Shown here piece by piece: positions 1-10,497 of a stretch of DNA of 25,514 nt. Both the position numbers and the translations under genes were made by a program. The stretch comes from Phallusia fumigata (taxonomy: Eukaryota; Chordata; Ascidiacea; Phlebobranchia; Ascidiidae). The DNA is taken from positions 1 to 25,514 of the forward strand of contig QXVZ01009954.1 of the NCBI GenBank assembly GCA_008931825.1. Reading direction: 5' to 3'. How positions within the stretch are numbered: the first letter of the stretch is position 1; each line of letters begins with the position of its first letter. The notes beneath the pieces are model-generated. The model did no database searches. It was not told where the DNA came from and saw only the letters and a program-made list of their open reading frames with translations.

Positions 1-678
1 ACCTGACAAGGTATTTCTATTCCCCGGTTGCCCATAACAACAGCTGAAAACCCTAGTTTTTTAAGCTCCTTGACAATAATCTGCACATATCCAGATGTTG
101 ACTTGGAAACCAGGCCGGGAAATATGACAACAAGTGGTTGGGTTGGTTCTTCTTTGTCAGTTGGACTTGCCCATGCCAGAAGGAATTGACCTCCATCTGG
201 AGTTGAAATGTTTTCTTTCCTAAACAAGTTCTGTGTTTTATTTCAACCATGCAAGTTATATAAGATAATCAAACCAGAAGCCAGATCCAAAAATTCGAAC
301 CATAAATGTAGATGCATAGTTCAAAATTTAACATATTGAAGCTAAGATAATGTTTGTCTTTTTGGTTACCTGTAGTATGATACTTTGTAATCTCTTGGTA
401 AAACAGCTGCAATTACAGTTTGAAACCTTCCACCTGGCACCACAAAGAAAGACCAAAATGGTTTCACAAGGGTTGTCACATGGTTATCCAGGAAAGATGA
501 GAATTTTGATTTTTTCTTTATGTACACTTGCGGTTGCTGTTGAAAAAATAATTAATAGAATTATATGTTGTTCAGTACATAACACAAAGCACTTTTCTAC
601 CTTTCCATAATGCATGAAGTAATATCCACAGTAAAACAAAAATGAAGAAACTAGCACAGCAGTTGGTGATAGTGCCAT
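1..678 (-). CDS. ABHD1/ABHD3-like alpha/beta hydrolase, paralogue A (5' part, exons 1-3)
   Basis: Three exons read on the minus strand: 678-601 (78 bp), 536-370 (167 bp) and 219-3 (217 bp). The donor GT of the third intron occupies bases 2-1, so the gene continues beyond the left edge. Exon 1 starts MALSPTAV and encodes a hydrophobic segment at about residues 3-22, the N-terminal membrane anchor typical of ABHD1/2/3. Exon 2 carries the family segment around FLDNHV..KPFWSFF and GGRFQT. Exon 3 starts the hydrolase fold: STPDGGQFLLAWASP, then QPLVVIFPGLVSKSTSGY and the oxyanion-side strand GFSAVVMGNRG. Known members hydrolyse membrane phospholipids (human ABHD3 prefers medium-chain and oxidised phosphatidylcholine). 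The Ser-Asp-His triad lies in exons outside the window, so activity cannot be judged. Exon lengths and phases equal those of the complete paralogue at 3956-7374. The first three exons are clear; substrate is unknown. Confidence 0.93.
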
Positions 679-687
679 TTTGTTTAA

Positions 688-700
688 CTAAGAAAGTCAA
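688..700 (-). promoter_or_regulatory. Acceptor-like site just upstream of ABHD paralogue A start
   Basis: On the minus strand a pyrimidine-rich stretch ends in TTAG at 691-688, nine bases before the ATG at 678. It resembles a 3' splice site and could serve spliced-leader trans-splicing or the end of a 5' UTR intron. No donor was identified for it. Confidence 0.3.
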
Positions 701-903
701 ATTACTGGGAGCTTTTCAACGCAAAAACAGACTGGACTGTCTGTTGCTGGTACTACATAAAAAAACAGTGATTTGCAAATTGATTAACCAAAAAAACAAT
801 ACTCAACGATTATTACAAGTACAATCAGCAGCTATGTGAAGACAACAGACACACTTCATATAGTTGAAAATCGTTACAAAACAACACCTTAAACCGACTA
901 AAT

Positions 904-2224
904 ATAAAACAAACTGCACTTGTTTAATCTAAATTCATACTACTTTTTGGTTTAAAAACACAGATTGCTCCAGTGCACAGCACATAACATTTTACCAAAC
1001 ATTTGCACTTAAGTATGGTAAAGGAAACAGTTTAGTCCAAGGACAAAATGTTCAACTATTTGCATATTTAACCTTTTTCACCCAACCATGTGTAAACAAA
1101 AGCATCTTTGTCATGAGAAAAAACTGTGCATAATGCAAAAATATGCGTGGAACTGTAGTGCTTCTGTTTTACACGCGGTATTACTTGTGCACGGCAAATA
1201 AAACTGCGAAAATCCCTAAGTGTAAACAATGTGAGTAAACTCCGGATGTCAGCCGCCATGAAAAACAAACCTAAAAAAGCGGGTAACTTTTAACAAGCGT
1301 CTTTCCGATGGGGAAAATTACCTATCATGCGACTGTATTTCGAAATTTGGTTTAGTAGAATGAAAGCAGCGTGACCACAGAGCACAGACAGAGCACAGCC
1401 ATACAGATTATTGAATTTTTAGGTTTGCTGGACCCAGGAAAATTGTGTTTTGTATTTTAAATTGTGTTCCTAGTGACGTAACCGCTGTCGTTCTTGTGTA
1501 TTTGACTCGGGTCAACCTAAAATCGGTTGTACTTTCTTCTGTTTAAGAAATGGCCACAATAAAATTAGAAAAAAACGACACCTGTTAACATAAATAACTT
1601 ACCAGTTGGTCAGTTATCTACGCTGTTAATCGACAATAATTGGAATAAATGTAAAAATACAACTGGTGAAGTTTTTGCGAGCTTTTACGTCTTTTTCACC
1701 AAACGTTGTAATTTATTTTTTTCCTGGGCAACTTAACAATTTCTCTGTGGTTTCATAATTGACCACGATTTTTCATTGGGTGACGTAAACTGCCAGTTTG
1801 CCTCGTGCTGGGAGATCACATATTTGTAAGTTGCTGTTAAGTTAATGTGAGCTAATGCACTGCAACGTAATAAAAAGAGTTTGTTTGTTTCATTTCTATC
1901 CTCGGGGAAACGGAACAACGAGTCCACCGTCGCGCTACCTGACCATTGCAGTTCCGTTGGATCATTTAGTATTTGATTTTTCGATTTTTTTGAAGTAGGT
2001 TACTGCAATTCGGGTCACCCCATCGGGTCCACTGGGTTGAATCACTTGCTGCTAAGTTTCTCGCTCAGGAAAAAACAAGTGAGGCAGCCGCGAAAACCAC
2101 TCGACCATCTTGGCGTTAGTTAAAGAAAAGTTAAGCATATTTGCATTGCTGGTAAATTTGGTATTCAACCAATATCTGTGCCGTTATTGCTATTTATTCT
2201 TATCAACTCAGTCGCATTTGTTTT
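904..2224. repeat. Contig-overlap duplication 1, left copy
   Basis: This segment reappears as 2227-3532 in the same orientation. It ends exactly at the NN and the other copy begins exactly after it. The copies differ by scattered substitutions and small indels, including an 11-bp insertion at about 1381-1391 and a 4-bp difference near 1472. This is the pattern of two haplotypes rather than an old tandem repeat. Confidence 0.93.
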
Positions 2225-2226
2225 NN
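2225..2226. other. Assembly gap (NN), junction 1
   Basis: Two unknown bases sit between the two copies of a roughly 1.3 kb direct duplication. Confidence 0.95.
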
Positions 2227-3532
2227 ATAAAACAAACTGCACTTGTTTAATCTAAATTCATACTACTTTTTGGTTTAAAAACACAGATTGCTCCAGTGCA
2301 CAGCACATAACATTTTACCAAACATTTGCACTTAAGTATGGTAAAGAAAACAGTTTAGTCCAAGGACAAAATGTTCAACTATTTGCATATTTAACCTTTT
2401 TCACCCAACCATATGTAAACAAAAGCATCTTTGTCATGTGAAAAAACTGTGCATAATGCAAAAATATCCGTGGAACCATGACTTCTTCTGTTTTACACGC
2501 CGTATTACTTGTGCACGGCAAATAAAACTGCAAAAATCCCTAAGTGTAAACAATATGAGTAAACTCCGGATGTCAGCTGCCATGAAAAACAAACCTAAAA
2601 AAGCGGATAACTTTTAACAAGCGTCTTTCCGATGGGGAAAATTACCTATCATGCGACTGTATTTCGAAATTTGGTTTAGTAGAATGAAAGCAGTGTGACC
2701 ACAGAGCACAGCCATACAGATTATTTAATTTTTAGGTTTGCTGGACCCAGGAAAATTGTGTTTTGTATTTTAATTTGTGTTGTGACGTAACCGCTGTCGT
2801 TCTTGTGTATTTGGCTCTGGCCAACTTAAAATGGGTTGTACTTTCTTCTGTTTAAGAAATGACCACAATAAAATTAGAAAAAAACGACACCTGTTAACAT
2901 AAATAACTTACCAATTGGTCAGTTATCTACGCTGTTGATCGACAATAATTGGAATAAATGTAAAAATACAACTGGTGAAGTTTTTGCGAGCTTTTACGTT
3001 TTTTTCACCAAACGTTGTAATTTATTTTTTCCTGGGCAACTTAACAATTTCTCTGTAGTTTCATAATTGACCACGATTTTTCATTGGGTGACGTAAACTG
3101 CCAGTTTGCCTCGTGCTGGGAGATCGCATATTTGTAAGTTGCTGTTAAGTTAATGTGAGCTACTGCACTGCAACGTAATGAAAAGAGTTTGTTTGTTTCA
3201 TTTCTATCCTCGGGGAAACGGAACAACGAGTCCACCGTCGCGCTACCTGACCATTGCAGTTCCGTTGGATCATTTAGTATTTGATTTTTCGATTTTTTTG
3301 AAGTAGGTTACTGCAATTCGGGTCACCCCATCGGGTCCACTGGGTTGAATCACTTGCTGCTAAGTTTCTCGCTCAGGAAAAAACAAGTGAGGCAGCCGCG
3401 AAAACCACTCGACCATCTTGGCGTTAGTTAAAGAAAAGTTAAGCATATTTGCATTGCTGGTAAATTTGGTATTCAACCAATATCTGTGCCGTTATTGCTA
3501 TTTATTCTTATCAACTCAGTCGCATTTGTTTT
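2227..3532. repeat. Contig-overlap duplication 1, right copy
   Basis: Second copy of 904-2224. It continues without a break into unique sequence from 3533, so this copy belongs to the contig carrying the 3' end of ABHD paralogue B. Confidence 0.93.
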
Positions 3533-3955
3533 GCAATGCAGAACCTGTTCAACTTTGCATTCTTTTGAAAGTTTATCCTAGCCTGTTGGAAACAGTTGGT
3601 GAGGTTTTCTGATTTTTGGCTGCAGCCTGCAATATTGTTGCGTTTGTGCTTTCGTCTTGCTCGTACAGAAAAAACGGAATTTTACCAGCCGAACAAAGTG
3701 TTAAGTTTGGAAACTACAGTGCCCGCGTTTTTTACCAAACCTTGTAACCCTTTGCTGCGTGGCCAGGGAACGAGCGAAAAATAATGCTACACTCAGAAAA
3801 TCTCAGCTAATCACAGAATGGACGTTATATGAATATGCGTCATTTTACACCAAAACAAGAACAACGAAGCAAGTAGAAAAAACATGAAAAAAACAACCGG
3901 TGAAATATTTTATACCTAACCTTGGACACCTCAAAAATGAACGAAAATAAAATCA

Positions 3956-6900
3956 TTAAATGCGTGTTACTGTCGGCAACTCGTTCGCATGGTTGAAAAC
4001 CGCAGTGAAGTAGTCTGTCAAAACATCGACAAAGTATGGAGTGGAAAAGGGGTTGATGCCTTGCAGGTGACCCACGTGACCTCCACCGTTTGTTATCGCC
4101 ATGGCAACGTAGTCAGTCTGGGATATGTCGGAGCAGGGAACACCTAAGTAACATAACGTTCGTCCTCATTATGTAAAAATGTAGGTCGTCGTAATAATTA
4201 AGCCTGTTCACGCGACCGGTAATTTTTTTAATTTACTATGTTGTTGTCTACCGTCACATTTTGGGGAAATTGTTCCTCTTTAGCGCTATTTCTGTTCACT
4301 TGGCAGTAACTTACTCTTAGTTTTGCTTCTTTCGCAGTTTTGAAATTTTGAAATCCCGATATACATACTGGAAAATAAGTAGTTTACAGCAACTTTTTCG
4401 AAACAAACAACCTTCCATAACTTGTGCATGAGTATTTAAGGCTTCCACAACCGTTAGATGGCAAATAGGACAATGCAACCAAGAACAAACTAGTTGCCTC
4501 ATATTGCGCATAAATACATCAATTTTCTGCAACGAAAAGTTTGCTCGAAAAGGGTCACAGATTTGTGCTAATTCAATCGATAAAAATTTTCCCAGAACTT
4601 CTAGAAATTTGCCCACCATTTTAAATCGAATATTTTTTTAGATTTGCCCTAATTGACCATTTTAGAATCAAGCGAGCTGTTGGTCGAATGGACTGCTGAG
4701 GAGGGGGGATGTGTGAAAATAAAAGTTCGTTCGACTGTGAATTAAGCCGACTTGCGAAGTATTTTGTCTTCCACAAAACGTACATCCTTCTTATTAATTA
4801 ATGAGGGATATTAAAAATCAAGTTTAAGAACCCTTGCTATAAACTATTTTTAGATTCGTTGAAACGACACCCACTTTTCATGGGAACAAAGGCATCATCA
4901 TTTGCACACAAACAAAGTGTTGGAGTTCGAATTGAGTGAATAAACTTGCTTGTGATCACGCCGTCTCTATAATAGTGATCCACCGTCTCGTATCCGAACA
5001 CTCTGCATAGAAAGTTGTTTTTTTACATTTCGATAAAGTTTGACATTTTGGTTTTTACTATGTTGTCGTATAAATAAAGTGCCCTATTTACATCAAACAT
5101 TTTCGACAGAAGGATGAAAAACTGTTCATAAAATACCTTTAATTTTTACATTAGCCTTTAAGTTTGCTGCTAAGGATGTCAAGGCGCTTTTTACACTAGG
5201 GTAGTTCAAAGTTGGTTATAATAGGTTGCACCAAAAACACAAAATACTCGTGCACACATGTGAAGTTCGGCACGTGATCAATATAGCTTTGTCCCACCCA
5301 TGAAGGTGTTTCTTATAAGTTGGCAACGATAAATTTCAGATAAACACCAACATTAAGAGGCGATTAGGCAAGAAGTGCAAACTTACTTTGCCGTCATTTC
5401 ACTGTCGAACTGGCGAACACTGCATACTCGTTTTATCGTCTGGTGATCCACTAACCCGTCGAATTTGTCCTTGGATCTGCGTAAAAAACGATAAGCGACT
5501 ATTTAGAGAGCAAATACAAGAATGGTGTCACAAAAAGTTTAGGAACCAAATAACCAAGGTTTATCAGAAACATCAGAACCAAGGCCAGTTAAAGTAAATT
5601 TTATGCTTGCTTTGCGAGCGCTATACCTTGTGTCAACAATTGCACAACCAGCGGCCTTCAAAGTGAAGGACAACAAGAATCAATTACATTTCAAACATCC
5701 TTTCGAATAAATTGCAACACATGCTTTACTTTTTGTAAACTGCCATCAGGCCACAAGTAACGGATGTGTTCATCAATAGCCAGTGATCCCACTTCTCCAT
5801 GCTGATCGAGCATTCCACGGGGCTAAAAGGACAAGAGTACACAAACGCAGCGTGAAGTTTACTATTCTCGCCTTTCAAAGCTAGATATCGACTCAACAGC
5901 AATCTGAAAAAATAATTTTTCACCTTTAACATTTCGCGCAGTACGTAGTGGATCTACTAATAAAAAGATAGGTTTGCAATGAACTCTGTCCAATAAGGAG
6001 AGACTGGGGTAGATAGTTATGAGGAGAGTTTGTTACAACGCAAAAATATCTCTGCAATTTTTTTGACAATTCACCCATGTCTCCCCCATTAGCTTAAATT
6101 GTGGAACCGATATTTCCTACCCGCCAAATGACACGCCCGCTGCGGCAACTGGGCGTTCGGGAAATCTCTTTTTAATGATATTGATCGCCAACTCCATGTC
6201 GTTAGTGTAGGTTGCACAAAAAAATGTCGCATTCTAAAGAAATGTTACAAGAATGGCACAAATTATCCAAAATGATTGTTCATTCATTAAACCAAAATGA
6301 AAATGCCTTTACCTGGCAGGGAGTTTCAATGCCACGATTGACCACAACCACTGCAGAAAATCCCTTTTTTAATATTTCTTTAACCATTAACTGAATGTAA
6401 CCGGTTGTGGAACTTGACACCAGTCCTGGAAAAATCACCACCAAAGGTTGGTTGACTTCGTCTTTGTTGGATGGACTTGCCCAGGCCAAACCAAACTGGC
6501 CCCCGTCGGGTGTCAGAACCGTTTCTCTCCTGCAAATATGTTGCGTTATCCACATACGTTCGAGACGGTCTTTCAATAAAGGCAAAATTGATGTATTGAT
6601 TTCATCGGTAAATGTTCAGTCATACAATTGTGACCGCACTTCGTCAAACAGCTGTGGTTGCCTCTTGGAGAAAACGTGATAGAAAAAGCAATATTGTGCA
6701 CAAACCTGTAATACATTTTGTCACAGAAACGAGGTAAAATTGCGGCCACAATCGTTTGTAACTTTCCTCCTGGGTTCCAGAAAAGGGACCAATACGGTTT
6801 GGTAATAGACTTGACATGATTTTCCAGGAACGCCGAAAACTTCGACGATCGTTTTTTAAAAATTTCCGGTTTCTGTAAAGGGTTTAACCATAGAGCACTT

Positions 6901-7374
6901 AATGGTTGGCCTATGGTATAGCAACCTAAAGCAACTGCCTAAACTATCGTTTTGGATAGCGCTTTATCGCAAGTTTTAGCTGTCGCACATGCGCACTTAA
7001 TACATGAAAATTTTCCAAATGTTTATCTTTTCGTGTCCCTTTTACTGCAAGCTCAATACAGTCGTTCTATTAAACTCATAAAAAAGGTAAACTTCGACGT
7101 CAACCGTATGTACAACGCTCTGTTTTTAATGTTTGCGATACAACCTTAATATTTCCAACGAATGTATAAACCTAACTACTAAACCCCTTACTAAATCGCG
7201 GCTAGTTAGGTGTTATACCGGCATTTAATAAAACAAACGCCACATGAAACAGTGAAGAATATCAACAGCAAATACAAATACACAACCATCTGATACCTTT
7301 CCATAGTGAATGAGGTAGTACCAACAGTAGAACAGAATAGAGGAAACAATAACTGCAACAGATGACAGTGTCAT
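3956..7374 (-). CDS. ABHD1/ABHD3-like phospholipase-type hydrolase, paralogue B (complete, 8 exons, 384 aa)
   Basis: Exons on the minus strand: 7374-7297, 6872-6706, 6529-6313, 6233-6121, 5903-5730, 5476-5387, 5002-4875, 4143-3956. All introns are GT..AG, phases agree, and the sum is 1,155 bp including TAA. Residues 2-22 form an N-terminal membrane anchor. The nucleophile elbow is GVSFG with Ser189 (exon 4), the acid is in CANDDAF (Asp315 or Asp316, exon 7), and the base is in GGHVGHLQG (His345, exon 8), so the triad is complete. Length is close to the roughly 405-409 aa of vertebrate ABHD1/3. Family members are membrane-bound serine hydrolases acting on phospholipids; the exact substrate is inferred only. 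The gene lies 184 bp downstream of the TFPT-like stop, on the same strand, and upstream of its own paralogue A. Intron 7 (4874-4144) is the longest and holds an unrelated ORF. Confidence 0.95.
4317..4619 (-). other. Intronic 100-codon ORF with a Cys/His cluster, possibly not a gene
   Basis: An ORF with ATG in context AAAATGG lies wholly inside intron 7 of ABHD paralogue B, on the same strand. Residues 45-71 contain C45, CPIC at 50-53, LNTH ending at H64, and C71. This loosely recalls UBZ4-type ubiquitin-binding zinc fingers (C-x2-C-x10/11-H-x3/4-C), but the last spacing here is six. The C-terminus is basic. A good donor sequence (GTAAGT) follows the stop codon by a few bases. It could be a nested gene, an old exon or chance. 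No family is assigned. Confidence 0.2.
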
Positions 7375-7380
7375 CTTGTT

Positions 7381-7396
7381 CTGTTCAGTTCAACAA
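7381..7396 (-). promoter_or_regulatory. Acceptor-like site just upstream of ABHD paralogue B start
   Basis: On the minus strand an AACAG ends at 7381, six bases before the ATG at 7374. Together with the nearby upstream poly(A) signal of the TFPT-like gene, it could be a trans-splice acceptor for a downstream operon cistron. The pyrimidine tract is weak. Confidence 0.25.
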
Positions 7397-7433
7397 GGAT
7401 TTCACAAAGTGTTTGATCAAAATTTTCTTACAG

Positions 7434-7439
7434 TTTATT
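7434..7439 (-). terminator. Poly(A) signal AATAAA of the TFPT-like gene
   Basis: A canonical AATAAA on the minus strand lies about 120 bp after the TFPT-like stop codon (7559) and about 60 bp before the ABHD paralogue B start codon (7374). Its position suggests it ends the TFPT-like mRNA; no cDNA evidence is available. Confidence 0.5.
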
Positions 7440-7558
7440 ATTAATAAGTAATGGTATCTTTTGTAGACAACAGTATAAAGCAACAGTGGTTATTTCATTC
7501 TGACCCTCTACGATCATGCTTATAATGTACATTAATGGTACTGCGAAGTGATGCAATA

Positions 7559-8011
7559 TTAAGAGGGGTGATCCACCATGTTTTCTGATGGGCAACCATC
7601 TGCAGAAGAATGTTCTAATTTAATATGTGAAACACTGGGTTCCCCTTTTACACTTGCAGTAGATTTAAGGTCTTTACTTTGCTTTGACACAGTAGTACCA
7701 ACTGTGCCTTTTTGTAACAACTGTCTCTGTTTGATAAAGTCACTTATTTCAACCATTGTTGGATCACTTCTATCATCTAGCATAAACCTTAGTTTTGCCA
7801 TTCGAAGTTTGTCTCCATGCAAAAGCAAACGCTTTAGCAGCATTCCCCTTTTTCTCTGTTGTCTCTTTACCACTTTTTGCAGCTGACATACATGTTCTAT
7901 GGTAGCATTGTTTTTTGCTTGTACTTCAGAGCATTTCTTGTGCAGTAATGAGCATTTAAGCTCCAAGTATTTTTCTTTTAACTGATCAGCCCCAGGCTTT
8001 GCCCCATCCAT
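7559..8011 (-). CDS. TFPT/INO80F-like coiled-coil protein (single exon, 150 aa)
   Basis: One uninterrupted frame of 150 codons. Residues 11-75 are a highly charged helical, coiled-coil region with KYLELKCSLLHKKC, then VCQLQKVVKRQQRKRGMLLK and KLRMAKLRFMLDD. This order matches the conserved core of TFPT (TCF3 fusion partner, INO80 complex subunit F), where KYQAL..CRE..N..LHQVQRITRRLQQERRFL..L is followed by a short acidic stretch. The C-terminal third is Ser/Lys-rich and low in complexity. It holds two psi-K-x-E motifs (VKGE 121-124, IKLE 130-133); human TFPT has a comparable IKVE near its end. The protein would be a nuclear subunit of the INO80 chromatin remodeller. It is shorter than human TFPT (about 253 aa) because the N-terminal acidic region is absent; an upstream exon is not excluded. 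Identification rests on the coiled coil, a weak type of evidence. Confidence 0.65.
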   Translation of the reverse strand: MDGAKPGADQLKEKYLELKCSLLHKKCSEVQAKNNATIEHVCQLQKVVKRQQRKRGMLLKRLLLHGDKLRMAKLRFMLDDRSDPTMVEISDFIKQRQLLQKGTVGTTVSKQSKDLKSTASVKGEPSVSHIKLEHSSADGCPSENMVDHPS

Positions 8012-8397
8012 TTTAATACAGGATGTGAAGTCGTGGAAAGCTTTTTTCAGTATTCAGCAGGGAAGCAAAAATTACAGAATGTCTCCAAATTTCCTGTAAA
8101 TTCAATCATCTACTGAAAACATGAGATATGTTTGTCAAGCAATCACCCGTCGACTAGACACACATCCTTCAATGTGTTTGGTTAGTGGTAGTTAAACATA
8201 CAAAAATAGCAACCAGCCATGTAGGAGCTTGGGATATTGGATGAGATTTCAGGATAACTCAGCAAGTTACAGGTACAGTTTACCATGAACAAAGCCGTAA
8301 ATGTTTTTTGCAGTACCCTACATGCATACTTTGGACTTTTTTGATTATTAAAAAGAGTAGGGATGGAAAAAATTTAAATCATCTGATTACCCAGATA

Positions 8398-8870
8398 CCA
8401 GTCTGCAGAATATGACAGTTCCCGACGAGATCTCGGGCGTGCAGGACCGACATATCCCACATGCGCGACTCTTAAGTCCACATGCAAGACCAACAAGCCC
8501 GCGTGCAACACAAGTGACAAAGATCACTAGGCAGGGCAATAAAATGTCTTTGGTACAAATGTATTTGCAAAGTAACAAAAACACAAGCAGAATCCCTGCC
8601 AATCCAGACTCCTTTACAATGGTATCTGCTTATATGTCGAAAAATATCCTGAATCAGTGTGAAAACACCCGACTCGCTGTGAATATAAAAAGTCCCTGTT
8701 TGTAGTATTTTTAATTGATGTGTGCATTAATTCAACTGTTATTCATCGATTGTTTTATGTTTTAACCTTTGCGTGCAAAGAAAAAATCCGCGTGCATTAA
8801 AAAAAATTGGCTTGCAAAAAAAAATTTTTAAAACACCTCACGCGTGCCACTGCCACACTCTGCACACTGG
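8398..8870. mobile_element. Non-autonomous hAT-like element (MITE, 473 bp) with 8-bp TSD
   Basis: The segment is bounded by identical 8-bp copies of CCCAGATA at 8390-8397 and 8871-8878. The left end (CCAGTCTGCAGAATATGACAG) and the reverse complement of the right end (CCAGTGTGCAGAGTGTGGCAG) match at 17 of 21 positions, forming imperfect terminal inverted repeats. Subterminal GCGTGCA-type motifs recur on both sides: four at about 20-22 bp spacing in 8438-8510 and four in 8772-8847, a usual trait of hAT elements. It has no transposase frame. An 8-bp TSD fits the hAT superfamily; the CCAG terminus is slightly unusual because hAT ends normally begin CAG. Confidence 0.85.
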
Positions 8871-10497
8871 CCCAGATACATCACAAAAAAGGAGTTGTAT
8901 GTATAAATACATAAAATACTTATTTGAAGTAATGCTAATAGAATATTGTTTATATTTATTGAGACAAATAAAGGGTATGAACAAAACTACAGCTTTTAGA
9001 GATGGGCCAAGCCAAGTCAACACCTGAGTAATGAGTAATGGGCAGTCACTGTCATTTGTGAGGCTTGAAACTCTGCCAAATGTTGTATGATGACAAGCAA
9101 TAGTTTATGCAACATTTGAGTTTTATGTGAAAAATATAAATCATTACCTTCTTGCTCTAATTTGCAAGTTTAATCATGCAAACTCTTTAAAAAATTCTCA
9201 GAACATGTCAGCTTTAAAAAAATACTTGATTATGTCCATGGTTAAGTCATATATATGTGACCTTTAAAATACCCCATTCAGTATTCAACATGACAGACGA
9301 AACACTTTCTTGAATAGTAAGTAGCCTTTTTAAAACTACTAAGTAGTTTTACCTATTTAAGACATTAAAACGTAAATATCTGATTGGTGGAGTAACCACC
9401 TCCGATCTGGAAAATTCTAGACAAAGGACGAACCCTGTCCCTGATCTCATCATAAATGCAAGATTTTTGAAAAATGTTACTCTTGGGTTAAGATAGTAAT
9501 AGTAAACTGGGCCTAACCTCAAATGGTGTAATAAAGCGACATGCTATTTTATAATCACGGCAAAAACTCTGTCATCATCAGTTTTACAATGTAGTTTTTT
9601 ATAGCTGTGTGAGTGTGATGATAACTTAACGCACAAGTTTTGCTAAACAATAAAAAGCACAACAGCATGTGCAGTCATGCGGTCAGAAGGAGTATAGTGT
9701 GCAGTCATGCAGTTATTGGCATAGAAACAAAAATGCAAAGTAAAAGGAAAAGCAGGTCAGGATTCACACAACTCACACAACAGAAGAGAACATTCGCCGC
9801 TTTTATTTTTATTGATTTATTATTTTGTTTTGTTCCTAAGTATTATTTTGTTTTGTCCCTTAGAAAATAGTCATACTGTCGACATTTGGCATTTTTCAGC
9901 AAACCTTGGGAAAATTTAAACTGTGTAACTTGTTGCAAAAGTCTTACCCGCTATACAGACAGAAAGTCACTTTAGCTCATAAATTTAAGTGTGGGATGAT
10001 GTGGCTCTATAGTTGCCATCGTTCACACGTCACTGGGTTGGACCAACTGTGAGTTGCTGATTGGGATGAGTCAGAACGGGAAGGCAGAATGTCTGTTGGC
10101 GCAATCAACACAATTATGTATGATTCGAAATGCTATTTTGCATGCTGGCTATTAAGTTGGCTTCATACACTAATTGCCGACGTGACAGTTGCTAGAAGCG
10201 TACCAAAATAGTTTGTTTAAGCCAGAAGTGATCTTGGTATCATATTATACCCCTTTTGCTTGGTTGACATTTTACCAGAATCCAGTTGGTACATGAAATG
10301 TTGTAGCGATGATGTAGCGTTTAGAAGACAGTGTTGAGCTGAAGTAAATTATAAAACAAATTTGCAAAAACTAATTAGTTTAAGATTTTGCGCTGTTTTT
10401 CTAAATTGAATTCACTGTACCTTTGTTCTGGTAACGCTGTGGTTCATGTAACAACCTTCAGTAATACATTACAACTTCAGTAACAAGCAGTTACCGG

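Larger units (their letters stand above)
679..3955. other. Intergenic region between the tandem ABHD paralogues
   Basis: About 3.3 kb separate the start of paralogue A from the stop of paralogue B. Most of it is the duplicated contig overlap (904-2224 and 2227-3532). No protein-coding exon, tRNA or clear transposon ends were found in the remainder. The 64-codon minus-strand ORFs at 1733-1927 and 3041-3235 are the same sequence in both overlap copies and resemble no family I know. Confidence 0.6.

Noticed and set aside
1733-3235. Repeated 64-codon minus-strand ORF seen twice (conserved peptide?)
   Set aside because: The two ORFs are the two allelic copies of one locus at junction 1, so their similarity is not evidence of selection.
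4900-4960. tRNA-like GTTCGA box on the plus strand
   Set aside because: It is the complement of ABHD paralogue B exon 7 codons and no cloverleaf can be drawn.
6407-6679. 90-codon plus-strand ORF
   Set aside because: Antisense shadow of ABHD paralogue B exon 3 and flanking intron.
7578-7886. 102-codon plus-strand ORF
   Set aside because: Antisense shadow of the TFPT-like coding region, whose charged coiled coil gives a hydrophobic antisense frame.
8412-9027. Overlapping plus-strand ORFs of 97 and 84 codons
   Set aside because: They lie in or at the edge of the MITE and its repeat-like sequence; no coding resemblance.
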